Positions 20,555 to 33,604 of a DNA stretch of 64,000 nucleotides are shown piece by piece (the stretch's first letter is position 1; every line of letters starts with the position of its first letter). The position numbers and the translations under genes are program-made. The notes beneath the pieces were generated by a model, which saw only the letters and a program-made list of their open reading frames with translations, made no database searches and was not told the DNA's origin. This stretch comes from Rhabdornis inornatus (lineage: Eukaryota; Chordata; Aves; Passeriformes; Rhabdornithidae), in NCBI GenBank assembly GCA_013397075.1, contig VWZS01001987.1:186664-250663 (forward strand), read 5' to 3'.

Positions 20555-23500
20555 ACATAAATGAGCATCTTTATTTCTGACCTGATTTTCACATTTTTAT
20601 GTCCTCTGAAGATAAATACGAGGAGATTTCAATTCAGTTAGCAGTATTTTGGTATTTTGGTAAAACACCCCCAGAAATCAAGAGAAGCTGATGTTATTTT
20701 ACATTGTTCTTGTCTCCATGTATCCTAAGCAAGCTGGGCCTGGGGTTTGTCTAAAACAGAGCAGAGACCACAGAGTAGTCTCATCAGCAGAGCACTAATT
20801 GTGGCCATTTATTATAGTCACTTATCTGATAGTACCTTCTTTATCTGTGATAGTTTTACAGGAGTAAAATCCACCAGGCATTCACACCAGTATATAAATA
20901 TGTTACCTTGTGGCAGAGTGTCTGTTACTTACTGTCAACACTTGCCAGAGAAGAAATGCCTATCTCGGGCTTATATGAAGTAATGATGAGTTTAATATGC
21001 TCCAGTGAAAGCCACAGAATAAACAAGGCATCACAAATGTTTGCCCTGTCTGGCCTCTTAAACAAATAAAGGTGACTGAGAAGTACAAACAGCGCCAGGT
21101 CAAGCCTTACCGGGGTGCTGGTGGCAGCCAGAGCTGCCTGTGGGCTCCTTATTGCAGGAAATTTAGGAAAGGCCTTTCCCAGAGAAGCATATTCCTTGAG
21201 ACTGGCCAAAATACTGCCGTGTGAAGATGCAATTCCAGGGCTGTTTCAAAGCCAGTTCTGGGATAGCAGGGTGCAGGGGGAGGAGGGGCAGGAGAGGACC
21301 CAGCACACAGACCCAGCTCTGCCAGTCTAGTCTGGTCCTGGTGATTAAGGCCAAGCAGGGTTTTCATGTGTGATTGCCCCATTGAGCCCATCTTCTCCCT
21401 GCAAACACAGCAGATCCATGAGGAAGGGCCATGCAGTGAGAAGGAGGAAGGAGCACCTGATCACTCCTGGGCCTGTCAGATCAAGGGAGGAAAATCACAC
21501 CAACAATGCTCTCAAGCAAGAAAAAACTAAAAATTGATATTGTTTTACTGCTGTATTTGGATCAGCCAGAACAAACTCATTTTGCACATGACCACAATCA
21601 GTGTGATTGACAAAATTTGATAGAGTGACGGACAAAGACTGAAGATGGACACTTCATCTGTGAGAAGAGACTTTGTTAAGGAATCATCCCTTTGATTAAG
21701 GAGGCACTTAAGACCATCCATCCCCTGGCTGACAATAAATAAGCTAACACTTGCTTGGCTGCACTGTTGGTCTTATGATAAGTGATGGAAATACATCCCA
21801 TTTGTCATAATGAAATATCAGGGACAAGTGGAGTTAGCTACCTAAGACAGTTGTGTTTAATGTCAAACTCTGCATGAAATCAGGGAGGGAGAATTCAGTT
21901 ACAGGTTTAATGTTTTGTAGAGGATCTTAGTTTAGTGATCAATAACAGCCCATGAGAGTGAATCCCCACAGACATTTACTTTACACAGAAATTGCACAAA
22001 CTCTTCTAGTTGGCAAAGGTGTTTGGCAAGCACTGACACCATTCCTCAGCCTCACTGAATGGGTGAAAGCTGATGTTCAGCTTTGCAGAGCCAGCTCACC
22101 ACGTTCTCCATGCAAAATGCCATGTGTAGAGTGTACTTGCTTGTGGCAAATGTGAATTTTTCATGCAGAGCTGCCCTTCCTGTAACTCAGACCATCAGGA
22201 TGGGAGCTTCCTGCTTTGGTTTAGCTGGAAAATGTGAGGCAATTGCAGCTTCATCATCTCTTGCAGTCAACAATGCAGACTTGAAAGCTTTCTTGTCTGC
22301 TTCCAGCACGCTTATTTCCAGTGCTGCAAACAAACAGCTGGCTTGTTGGGTGACAGTGTGGCTTTCATTTGCAGCTAGAAGATCGTTTAATCTGGAAATT
22401 GTTTTGAAAGGATAATTTCATTTTGAGTTGCTCAGGCACTGTAAACAAAACGAGCCAGGACCAGATGAAATGTACTGGCAGTTCAGTCCACCTGCTGGCT
22501 AAATCCTTCTGGAAACAGCCAGATGTGTGACAGATATAGGCAAGGGCTCACAGCCAGGGCGTGGTGGCAAGGCTGTGTCAGCAGGAGGGATGGCATGGGT
22601 TGAGATGGTCACCCAGTCCTGCTTGGTACTGATTACATGTCCACACAGAATGCATCAGACCAGTGGCCATTTTGTGTAGTTGCTGGTGGCTGGAGGCTCA
22701 TTTTACCCCAGTGTTTGCCACCTAGATGTTCTACCAGCCAGGTGTCTCAGTGGTACACGAGGAAATATTTTATTTCACAGCTGAGGTGAGCCCGGGTACA
22801 TACCCTGTTGGGTACCTGAGATCCCAAGCATGGCATTTGCTCACCCAGCTAGAGGGCAGCAAGGCCAGGGTGGGCACATTGCTGGTCCAAGGGAGTTGTT
22901 CCTCTTCCATACAGTTCCAAATCTGTGTGTTGTGTGGTGTGGTCACTGCTGAGCAGAGACCCCTGCTCGAAGTGGGCAAGCACTGAGAAAATGAAGGGTC
23001 AGATTTCTAGCTGCAGCTGAGAGACCTGAGTACCACTGGAAAAAGTGGCCCAGTATTTCTACCCAGTAGCTCAGTAAATCCAGCCCCAGATATGAAAATC
23101 AACTTAATCTCTTTGCACAGGCAATCAAAACCCAGTGGTTAAAATTAATTACCTGTGCTGTTGATGGTGCGTGAACCAGAGGAGACTTGGCTACTTTTCC
23201 CAGGGCTGTATAGTTTCTATACTGCCAGCAGAGTAGAAAATACAAAAACAAGGTATTGTTTTTGTCAGTAAATGAAACATATCTGACTCAAATTTCCTGC
23301 AGAAGACAGCAGATCCATTGATTAAAAGTGTGCCGTTTTTATAGTCACTTCTCTGAGCACAACCACATTTTAAAAAGCCACAAACCTGAATGGCAATATG
23401 ATTTTACATTTAAAAAAGAGATTTAGCATGTTACAGTATATTTTCTCTGGGCTACAGGGAAACTGTTTCTTGCTTAGCTGTGAGTTCATAAATTATCAGG

Positions 23501-25851
23501 TTGGGTTCATGCACTATCAGGTTTCAGGACAGACCTGTTTTACAAATAATGCTATGTGGTGGTTCTCTTTCATTGGGGAAACCTTCAAGTATGAGAGATT
23601 GATACTACAGGGAAACAATACAGAGGGGTGGGCAGCTGATTCTGATAGAGTTAAAAATCTGTTACCACTTCAGCGACTGTTGCTTAATCTCCTGTTTTCA
23701 GAGTTGATAACACAGCCATAAAATTCACTCATGGCTGAACGCTGGCACAGGGGTTTCTTCACCAAGAAGTGAATTCCAGATACGAACATTAGCACTGCTA
23801 TTAATAAAAGCTCCTCCTTTCCAATGACAAAAGTGCAAATAAATGCAAAATTTGATCTGTGATAAGAGCTGCTGGGGTCCAGCCAATACCTGGCTTTGTA
23901 AAAACAACTTTGCAAAGACAGGAAGATAAAATATTAGTAATGAGGCTACAGAAATATGCCTCCTTCACTGCAGCTTTTATAACTGGTTAATAAGAGTTTT
24001 TGACACAAATCCAGGGACTGCCTTTAGCTCTTTGCTGGTCTGTGATCAGAAGTACCACTGCAAGCTGACAGCAAGGAGAGGCAAAGATCTCTCTCACCCA
24101 AAGCCCATTGTCATCAATGGAATTTGCACAAAGCCCAGCACCTGCCTTGCAAAGCGCTGGCCTGTAACAATGCTGTCATACCTATGGCAACTACCTGGGC
24201 TGAGATGGTTTGAAGGGAATATGGCTTTTTTTTTCTGCAGAACAGACCATTATCAGGACCAGAAGAACTGAAATTCCTTCTCTGGGCAACCCTGGAAGAA
24301 TGAGATAGAAGCTTCATTTTTTAGGTCCAGGAAGCCATTTTCTCTGCTGATTAGGTAGGAGACTGCATTTAGAAGTTTTGATTTCTAACCCCAGCTTTCT
24401 AACAAAGTGGCTTTAGTAAATCTTTTTGTGCTCTGTATAATTCAGCCCCTAAAAAAATTCCCAAGTGTTGTGACTTCTGTTAAGCAATTTATGAATCTCA
24501 GAGGGGAAAAACAATCTGCCTAAGTACAGTATAAACAGCTCTATCTGAAGAGCTTTGAGACCTGGGTTAGAGATTACAAACAGTGACTATCCCAGTATTC
24601 CTTCACTCTTAAAATCTGGCACTGCTGCTGTGAGAATGCTGCAGGGATTCCACAGTTGTAGCAGACACTGTTAGCAATGAACTGTTTGAAAATTCTTAAT
24701 GAAGACTAAGCCTGTCATGAGGTCTTAGTGTGGGAGAGGAGAGATTGCTGATAAGATTAATAGTGTGGTTTAATTACTTTTATTTTCCTTCCAGAGATTT
24801 TACTGAAGAATAACAAAGTTAATAATTATGTAATCTTATTTTCTAACAACAACATTTCCTAAGTTACTCCTTGAAGTGTTGCTGTAAAAGCTCTCTTTGG
24901 GCAGGTAGCTGTCTGTACCTATATTCTTGCTCCCTCTGTCCCTGTCATGAGCTGGAACTTACAAAATCAGCTTCCTTAGGAGTGTTTTGATGCTTTCACT
25001 GCTTTTAAAAATCAGGAAGTATAAACCACACAGAAGTTTTTTGGTTTTTTTTTCACAGCAAGATATCTGAGGAAATTTGGAACAGGCTCCCACATTACCT
25101 CCTCGTCCTCTATAGTATAGCAGGTTTATGCCACAGTTGTGACAACATTTATGCCTGTGAACTGTCTGAAAAAATTAGAGGATTATTGTACATTTTGGGA
25201 TACAAGTGATCATGATAAACCTTTGGGAACACAAGCAGATGAAGCACATCATAGGGGGGAATCTGATTTTTGGCTCTGCTATTCTCACAGCACAGCAGCA
25301 CGTCATTGGGAAGGACCCAAATTCAGGTAAAACAAATAATGCTGGGAAGAGTCAGGCCCTTTGCTTTAAGATTGTTGTAATGTTTAGGCTTAGAAGGATG
25401 GATTACAGGTTTTTTTTTCCAGCCTGAATTCCATCCCAAAAATCTGCTTAATCCCCTTTTTAATACTTGTGTGAATGCCAGAAGCGTCTTTTATTTGCTT
25501 CAGCAACAGCAGCCAGTTAGTCAGATGCTATCAGCTACTTCTTCATTCAGTTGTCCTTTGCATGCTGACAAACACCACATAAGGCAGGGGAGAGAAACCT
25601 TAAGCCACGAGTTTATCCTGTGTATAATAGGATGCACCTTGAAACAATTTTGATGTCTCCATTGAAATCAGCTTAGGTTAAGCCTACATAAATAGTGTCA
25701 AAGGGGAACACACCCAGAACGCTCTGGGAGATCATGATAAACACTCCTGATGTTTTGCAGCTGTGCTCATCATCTGTGCATTTCACAATAAAATTTTACA
25801 AAGCATCCAGACACCCAGCTGGTTGTATTCACTGCGGGATGGCTTTCTCTG
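20555..25851. other. Gene-desert interval, no gene seen
   Basis: Low-GC, CpG-poor sequence with no recognised exon. A CTCF-like motif on the minus strand lies at 22,485-22,498. A short palindromic phrase near 24,100-24,121 (AAGCCCATTGTCATCAATGG) resembles an old amniote interspersed repeat whose core reads CCATTGA-TCAATGG. A possible CR1 3'-end trace in antisense near 22,647-22,690 is too weak to call. Confidence 0.4.
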
Positions 25852-25935
25852 CCATGGCATTTTGTTCCCTGTTTGTTGCCCTGTGGAATGCCTGTCTCCA
25901 CCATGGCATTTTGTTCCATACCTGTTGCCCTGCAC
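25852..25935 (+). repeat. Short tandem duplication, 49 bp period
   Basis: CCATGGCATTTTGTTCC followed by a TGTTGCCCTG segment occurs at 25,852 and again at 25,901, giving one full unit and a partial second unit with a few differences. It is a simple local duplication with no evident function. Confidence 0.75.
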
Positions 25936-26374
25936 TATTCCCTCCCCCAAATTCAAAACCCCATCAGTTATTTTTTTTCTAGATACAGCAATCTCATCAT
26001 ATTTCTTTCAGCTGCATTAGACTTCAGGCCTCAACTTTACTTGTTGGAAAGTGAGGAAAAAATAACTTCCCTCAACAGAAAGGAGATAGAACCTACAGTT
26101 AATTGCATCAAAGAAGGTGTTTTTAAAGCATTTTTGAACTAGTACTTGCCTATGACTCCAACTGTAATTTCCCCCTGAACTGACTAAGGTTTGATTCTGA
26201 AACTTTTGTATACAGGATAAAGTCTAAGGATGCAGCAATTGTGCTTCTTGTCCCAGGTCTCTACCCGAGATTTCTGATACCCAAAAGCTGAGCGCAGCCA
26301 TCTACAGGATCAGGGGCTTCTTTTGTAAAGATGAATAAAGGAAGCCCAACTAAGAGGACTCACACCTGAGTCTC

Positions 26375-26475
26375 TTCTCACTAACAGTATATCACTGGCA
26401 TAATTCCCTCGATGAAAGTGGAATTCCTCCTGATTTACACGAAGAGCATTAACAAGAGAGGGCTCAGGTCCTAAG
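26375..26475. repeat. Probable trace of an ancient amniote interspersed repeat
   Basis: The phrases CACTGGCATAATTCCCTC, AAGTGGAATTCCTCCTGA and TTTACAC followed by GGCTCAGGTCC resemble an old repeat found in reptiles and birds, in which a TTTACACC-type phrase is linked to a TTGAAGTCAATGG-type core and a GATCTGGCCC-type end. The family assignment is from memory. The nearby sequence (26,300-26,560) retains several CpGs, unusual for this desert, so co-opted function is possible. Confidence 0.35.
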
Positions 26476-29400
26476 TGCCGGGCTTTAGCCGTATTTCTTC
26501 TGTCTTCGTTCCTTCCCTGATGATTCCCAGGAAATCTCACTTCAGTGAGATAAGTGCCTACAAGAATGTTGAAATTAATTTCAGAGCAGCCTGAAATGAC
26601 TGCACAGACAACCAGCCAGAGGAAATGCCCCAATGGAGGGATTTATTGCACTATCGCTGCTTTTCGCCAAGCTGCAACATCTTAATCTTTCATGATGACA
26701 TTATTATGAACCAGCCAAGGCAGGGCCAGCCCTGAGAGATTGACAGCCCAGCACTTCACAGCTGTCCTGGAGACCTGCTAATCTGTGCTGTGACTTAAGT
26801 GGGGCTAAATGCAATGTCTTGCAGGTCACCCCAGCCCAGCAAGACAAGGAGTGGATGTCAGAGGGAGCAGTGTGCTCCTCTTGCCCTACAAACCAGTGTC
26901 CCATCACCCCAGCATATCATGGTCTTTGTTCTGGGGGTTACCAGCACATGGCCCCACACCAGTGGCTTCCTTGGGTTTTGAATCTGGGAGATGGCAGGTC
27001 CTGGAGCACAGAGAGCAGGCCCCAGGACCCAGGCTGTAAAATAACCATGCAAAATGGAAAGGTTTCTAGTTTGCAATGCTACCAGAGTCTGAGAAGAGGA
27101 TAGAAAGCAGAGGAGAAATGGGTCTTCTGTCCCCCTGTTGGACACAGTCCCATCTTCTACAATATCTTTGGGGACGGGGGGGAAACACATGCATGTGTTT
27201 CAGGGGCAAAAAAAAATCCATGCTAACTAATATTAAAAGCCCAAAGTGGCTAGTTTCTTGGCAAGCTGTGCATTGCACTTTTGAGAAGCAGAATTAAATG
27301 TGTAATGACCCTCACTCCCAATATCCTGGATTACAATAGCTTTCTCCAATTTCATCCCAATTACTTGGCTTGTAGGCTGGGTCTGCGTTGGTCTGGAGAG
27401 TCCCATCTTCTCCTGAGGTTAGATGTCAGCATTGAGTCTGAGACACATTTCAGACAGTTTGCGTCATTGTGTAAACAGTGATAACAATATTTAATGATGA
27501 TAAATCTCAATTTCACCACAAAACTATAAAACAACGGAGAGAATGAATTATGCAATTTACAGCTAGAAAGAAGGCAGCCAAAGGGAAAGCAAGGGCTATG
27601 TAGAGCAGAGAGACAAATTTAGTGGTCTGAGACTATAGTGTCATTTGTTTTTGTGTTTAGTAGCACTTAGCAGCCATAGTGCATAAATAATCTTTATTGC
27701 AGTGGAACCCAGGGACGCTGCTGGAGACAACTTGTCATGTCTTGGGATGGCTGCTTCATGTGAATGGCACAAGGTGAATCTTGGGTCTGCAGGGGCATCT
27801 CGGGCTCCTGGCTCCCCCAGGGGCTGGTGCTGGGTGACACCATTCTTCTGCCCCTTCCTGGGATGTGTGAAAACCCTGACACTCATCTTCTCGTCCAGCC
27901 TAATGAAACTCTGCTGTTCTCACTGATTTAATTGCCCAAATGAATTTTAAATATATAGCCCTAAGGACTGAACAATGGAGGGAAAGAAAAGGAATGATAA
28001 ATGAAAATCACACAGAGGGGAGCTACAAAAGCTCAAACATTTCTGTTTTATTTTTGGTTACTTGCTTATTTTTAATATAGGAAGACCAAAAAGAGGAAGA
28101 AAAGTAGGGAACAGCATCTGTAAACTATATTCCTTCCCTTTTTCTTCCTTCAATGCCTTCCCATTATTTTTTTTTTACTTCATTTGTTATAACAGTATCA
28201 AAATCCTTTTAGAAATACACTATCTTCATACAGCTCTCCCCTTTTCCCGTGGAAGTCTTGAGGGACAAAAAAGTCTTCAAAATTTCCCCAAACCCTCCAT
28301 CTTGAGAATGGCAAACAAAGTTTTCAACAGAATTTGGTTTTCTATCTTGAAGAATAATCAAGAAAACTCAAACACAATGGAAGTTTTAGGGAATAAAAAA
28401 CTGATATCAACATCAGTACCCATTTTATTACTTTGATCCCATGTTGACATAATGTGGATGATATTGCAAACTATTAAAAAAATTATGAACACAAGTACTA
28501 AAATTCAGCATCTTGGCCTGCTATAATCATGGATAAAATGAGGGAGAGAGGTCAGTTTTGTACTTCTTTTTCCCATTATTGGTGGGACTTGGACACCCTG
28601 CAGGAACAGGGGCCATCCTGGTTGTTCCCCTGCAGGACCATGGCAGCTGTGACTGTGATGGAAGGACGAGGAGGGCTTGCTCATTCTCCAGGGTGGACAG
28701 TCATTTTGGAAGACGTGTTTTTTAGGGAAGGTTCTTCTTTCCTCTCCAAGATCCCTGTTTGGGACAGAAGTGCTCCCACCCCATGTCTGCCAGGACTGAT
28801 GGAGGAATCCTGCCTGTGAAACTGGGATAATTTTCAGATAATACTTACCTACCTCTGGGAGTGCTGTGAAAATTGGTGGCCTCTGTCCTTAAATCCACTG
28901 TGAACCACTGTGAGTAGAAAGTGTCTGAGCTTCCTCCAGTCCACAGTAAAAAAAAATAAAAATCAACATACGAGAGTGAGGAAATGCCAAATTGCTCAAG
29001 CTCTCCATTCTTTTGGCTTCTAAGAGGATACTGTAGATTACAGGGTAAACAACTTCTGAAACGACATTTAAAAAGTGATGTGTCACTTGCCAGTGTCCCT
29101 TTAACTATGAGAAATACCAGCAACACAGGAAAAAATGTAAATTTACCATCAGGCAGATCTTCCCCCACAGCCTAATGCAGAGTTTGATGAATAGAATGAA
29201 TGAAACGACAGAGGATCCAAGCATTACACAACGGCTATAATTGTGCTAACCAGCTGTAGTCATCTGCTGCTTCCAAAAAAAGTTCAGAGCATTTTGACAG
29301 TGTCGCCTGTGTGGATTGGAAAGCTGCAGCAAAAATGTATTTCCATTTGTTATTCGAAAAAAAAGATCTGTTCCTCAGTGTCAGATTTTGCTTGGAAGGT

Positions 29401-30944
29401 GCCAAGATAGCAGAAAGTGAAGAACAGGATTACTTACCAAGCTGGGGGAAAGAAAAAAAAATTTAAAAAGGCAGTGTCTCTTGCAGGAAAAGAAGATTTT
29501 AGATGAGAAGACACTGCTGGATCCAGTTGCACCAGCCAAATCCTGTGCCTTTTCCTGAGAATGATGGAAGCACCATGCCCCACCAAGTCCCATGAACACC
29601 CAGACTGCAGGCTTGCTGTCCCAGGCAAAGGTGTTTTTTCACTGCAAAGACTGACACTGGACTGCTATTTTGAAAGCGTTATGGTGTGGCTGCCTTGGCT
29701 GCTGGAGGCAAGGCCTGGGAATTAGGCATAGCAAAGCCCAGCTTTCTTTTAGGCATCTGTAGACAACATGTGCTGGGAGCGGGGGCCATGCAGCAGCTGG
29801 GCCACGGAACTTGGCTCACGGGGAAGGGCAGCGAGGGACAGCTCTGCCCTCCCTGGACCAGCACCACCCCAGTGAGGGATCCCTGAGTCATCTGCAGGAG
29901 CTTCTGCCACACACACCAGCCCTGAGGAGGCAGACCTGTTGCTTCTGGGGCAGTTGCTTTCCTTTGAGCACTCCCTGGAGCTATGGGGTGAAGTGTTTTT
30001 CATGCAGGAGTCTGGCTGCAGCGGGAAGAGACAACACAGTGGATTGGGAGGATGCTGTTCCTCCACAGGCATGGCATGACCTGAGAACGAAGATGAATCC
30101 TCTTCAGGAAAAACTCACCATTAGAGTGATTTCAAATGGGCTGTTATTTAATAAATGCCTTTTTTTTTTTGATACGTTCATGAGCCGTGGAGCTCTAGGA
30201 ATGCTTTGTTGTGCATGGTGTGCAGGTCAGATTCATTTAATTTGGAGATGAGGTAGGCAGTTTTATCCGGCTTTTAGTACTTGGTTTTGTTTTTGGTCAC
30301 AGATCATTTACTGAACCTGTTTTAAGTGGAAAGGAGGGTGGTTTTTTTTGAAGCCAAGAGGGTTGGTTCTGGCTTGTTACAAAACAGCGGCTTTCAACAG
30401 GATCCAAATCTATCTTCAGCTTTTCTGGGTAACTCTAAATGAGTACTTTAACATGGGGATTTCTGTGCTGAGGAAGCAGGGAAGTTAACAACTCAGCACA
30501 GCACAGAAGAACTGGCATGTAAGTGTTTCTGATGTCCTGTGTCTCCCTTTCCCTAAAAGCACAACAAAAAGTGAAGCTGGAGTGGTTAGCCCTGCACTTC
30601 GTGAATTGTGGTCCTCTTGCCCTCCCTCCAGTTTCAGCTCGATGCTGCACGACTGTATTTCCAGAGCCAGTGGGGATGGCACGTCACTTTAGTAGATGCC
30701 CTGCTTAAGGCAGAAAAAGCCTTTGATGTCGGGCAGAAAAGCTTTAAAGAGTTTAGGGGTTGGCCACTTTATGCAAAAATGTTGCATGGAAAATGTTTGG
30801 CCTAATCACGTGAGTTGAATAAAGAGAAAGATAGTACTTGCGACTAAAAGTTTTGGAAAGGGTTTTCCGTACAAAAATTGGAGAGGGTAAAAAGAAGAGA
30901 GAAAATAATGTTAAGCAAACACACAGACCATATAGTCTGAAATA
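26476..30944. other. Gene-desert interval, no gene seen
   Basis: Mixed GC sequence without a recognised exon. Local GC rises near 26,700-27,190 and 29,680-29,900, where short frames overlap on both strands. T-runs occur near 28,168 and 30,161. No RNA gene seen. Confidence 0.4.
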
Positions 30945-31050
30945 GAGCCCCAGTGAAGCACTGCTGGTGATAGTCCTGCTTCAAGTGGGAAGTCGGACTA
31001 GATGACCTCTAGAGGTCCCTTCTAACCAAAATTTCTATGATTCCATGAGT
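30945..31050 (+). mobile_element. CR1-type LINE 3' end
   Basis: Sense CR1 tail: GGACTAGATGACCTCTAGAG, GTCCCTTCTAACC, then TTTCTATGATTCCATGA. This order (GACTAGATGACC, GGTCCCTTC, AACC, TCTATGATTC) is the standard end of avian CR1 elements and their short terminal repeat. The copy is about 100 bp long and severely truncated at the 5' end. Confidence 0.9.
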
Positions 31051-33320
31051 CACACACATTTCTACATCATTTCTTCTTGTCGTTTGATTTGCTTATTTTC
31101 CTAGGGAAGGCCTAGAAATCCAAACTTCAGTCTCTTTTACATCAGAATTTTTTAACAGTCACTTCCACTGTCAGGTTAGGCTGCAGGCAAGCATTTGGTT
31201 TCTGCTGCTAAATAGTGTCAGAAAGGAGCAGGCTCAGTCAAGAGAATTTTATTTTTCCACTATCAGGCAAAATGCTAGGATCAGGATTCTCTGTAATTCA
31301 CTTGGTAGAGCCATTCAAGAGTAAGGTGTGCTGGTATTCCAGGTAAGCTTACAAGGTGGCCCCTTGCCTCTCTGTTTTGAGGCTGGGAGTTGAGGTGGGA
31401 AAGGGAAGGGTGCAGGCAGACAACCAAATTGCCTCAGCTCTTGTGTCAGCTCTTGGGCTGGATGTAGAGCTCATTTGACAAGGAAACAGCCCTGACCAAG
31501 TCAGGAAAGATTTGGGCAAAGCAAAGCAGCTGGAGTTTCTTCCAAACTGGAGTTCCCACCAGCATTCCCAATGCTCCTCCTCATCATCTATTTACTAAGA
31601 TGAAGGCTCAAATATTGCCATCTGTGAGAAGGCCACCTGAAAAGTTTGCCCTAACAATTCCCAGTGTCCAACCCAGCAGCCAATTACACTATTTACCAAC
31701 TAACCTGGGATTTACGAGATCAGCAAACTCCAGCCTTGACCTCAGCCTGCAGTGAGATGCTGGGCAGCCTCTCCTCTGCCAGCTCCCATTACCTTTGCAG
31801 AGATTTGGAAACACCACCTATAAGTGCTGTGGCTTTCAACTGCATCCTGCTCTTCCCCTTGCACATGTTCTTATTCAGTTTGGATACAGGGGAGAAGCCA
31901 GTGCAAAGCAGGACCCTGGCTTGCCAAGAGTGGGATGGGAGCAGGCTCTGGTGCCTGTCAGGGATCTGGGCTGCTCTGGATGAAGCTGGGCCTGCATTTA
32001 TTTGAGTTGCTGGGGTTGCTCGTGGAGGCTCAGCTCAGCTCAGTCCCTCGGCCCCAGTGCTCACTCTCTGGAATTTGAATGGTTTATCTCACGCCCCAGC
32101 AGGGTCTGAGGCAGCGTGCTGCTCCAAGCCCCTGCTTATCACAGCTCTGACATGGTTTCTCTAAGCAAATGTTTAGCCCTACTTGACTCAGGATGAGTGC
32201 TGTATTGATTATTAACTTTAAACAAACATCTGGTTTTCATTACGAATGGTAGCAGACCAGAGAGGGGTGCTGTACTGGGCGGTGCGGTCACTTAACAACC
32301 ATCAGGACTGGCTATAAAGAAAATTTAACATATCCTGTAATTACAGTCTGCACAGCACAGGGGGATTTGGGATCTGCAGATCTGATTTCAGAACAGAAGA
32401 AAATGTTTATTGTATCTGCTATGCACATTTATTTACTCAGTAGCAGCAAGGCTTTTGAAATATTGTCTGTGCAAGAGCTTATTCCTTGCTTAGGAGAAGG
32501 ACTTTCTTGTTTAAGCCAGGAAACCCGAGCAAGGCTCACGGTCAGGATGGCCTGCTTAATGCTTTTACAGGCTTGGGGATTTCAGGGTTTGTCGAACATG
32601 CAGTTCTCTTCTGAAATATAAATAACATCTTCTCCTTTGCCCTGCCAGCACCAGCCAGATCCATCTCCTCTGGCCACAAGGAAAAGTTGCAGCCATGAAT
32701 TAGGGATATTGCCCCAGGAGGTGGTGGCCCCAATGTTCCCCTTCCTTCAGAGAGGGAGGGGGTTTGGAAGGCCGTCCAAGGGTGGCCCTTGCTCTATCCC
32801 CACACTGATGAACCCGAATGGGGGAATCTGTACCCAGTGGCTGCATCCATAACCCTGAGCCCAGCATCCATGCCCAGCTCCCAGGGAATTATCAGCCAAA
32901 GGGACGTTTTTGGGGTGATGTAATGCTGTAACTTGAGCTCCAGCTGAAAAGAAATGGTAGGTGGAGCTTCTATGGAGCCAGACAGAGCTGGGATCCTCTC
33001 CCTTTTTTCTCTTTTTCTGGCTCATTCAGGCTGTCTCAATTAAAGCTCAGGCGAATTAATCTTGCACTCTTAATGTCAGTTGCTGTTTTTCTAATTCACC
33101 TCCACACTCTTAAGGACTATTTCTCCAAACAAAACGGGTCTGTTCTTCAATTTCAGGCTGTCAATTTCATGGGCTGCTGATACATTTATTAGGTGTGTAA
33201 TTTGCTATTTTTAGCAGACTGCGGGGGAGCAGCACAATTTTTTTTAATTCTCCTTTGCATTTATAAACCTCTTACAGTTCCCTGTCCACTGAAAATATTT
33301 TTACTATTTAAAAGGTTGTA
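31051..33320. other. Gene-desert interval, no gene seen
   Basis: Ordinary non-coding sequence. A short GCTCA direct repeat lies at about 32,029-32,042. Open frames are short and in conflicting registers. No repeat or RNA gene is recognised with confidence. Confidence 0.4.
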
Positions 33321-33324
33321 TCAA

Positions 33325-33370
33325 AGTTGGGTATCTTGGTCCAAATTCCTCCCTGGTGTAACTCTACTGA
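33325..33370. repeat. Ancient repeat trace
   Basis: TTGGTCCAAATTCCTCCCTG followed by GTGTAACTCTACTGACCTC resembles the GGTCCAAATTCT...GGTGTAACTCCACTGACTTC phrase of an old amniote interspersed repeat. The family is recalled rather than looked up. Confidence 0.4.
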
Positions 33371-33439
33371 CCTCTGTTTCACAAGGAGTAAATTTATTCT
33401 TTAACGTTCTTTGTAATTTTTTTTTTTTTTGTGGACATG

Positions 33440-33512
33440 AGCACTTCTTGGCCACTGCTGGATGCAGGAAAGCATCCAACTATATGGACCAATGGCGTGA
33501 TCAGAAACAGGC
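33440..33512 (+). mobile_element. Old CR1-superfamily 3' end
   Basis: TTGGCCACTGCTGGATGCAG, then CAACTATATGGACCAATGG and a GTGATCAGAAAC segment match the layout of an old CR1 subfamily tail that reads GGCCACTG, an AGACAGGATACTGG-type linker, AGATGGACC and TGGTCTGATC. Divergence is high. The coding part of the LINE is absent. Confidence 0.55.
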
Positions 33513-33552
33513 CTCAGCCAGACCTCCAAGCATAATTACACACTTAATTTCC

Positions 33553-33604
33553 TTGTGGGAGGTTAAATGTCGAAGCACCTAAATACCTTTGGAGATCTGG
33601 CCCA
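33553..33604. repeat. Ancient repeat trace
   Basis: TTAAATGTCGAAGCACCTAA followed by ATACCTTTGGAGATCTGGCC resembles the end of a well-spread old amniote repeat (CACCTAAATACCTTTGA then ATCTGGCC). It lies just right of the old CR1 tail, so 33.3-33.6 kb is a small cluster of ancient repeat debris. Confidence 0.4.

Noticed and set aside
22647..22690. Possible antisense old CR1 3' end (GCATCAGACCAGTGGCCATT)
   Set aside because: Only one phrase matches; the expected neighbouring phrases are absent.
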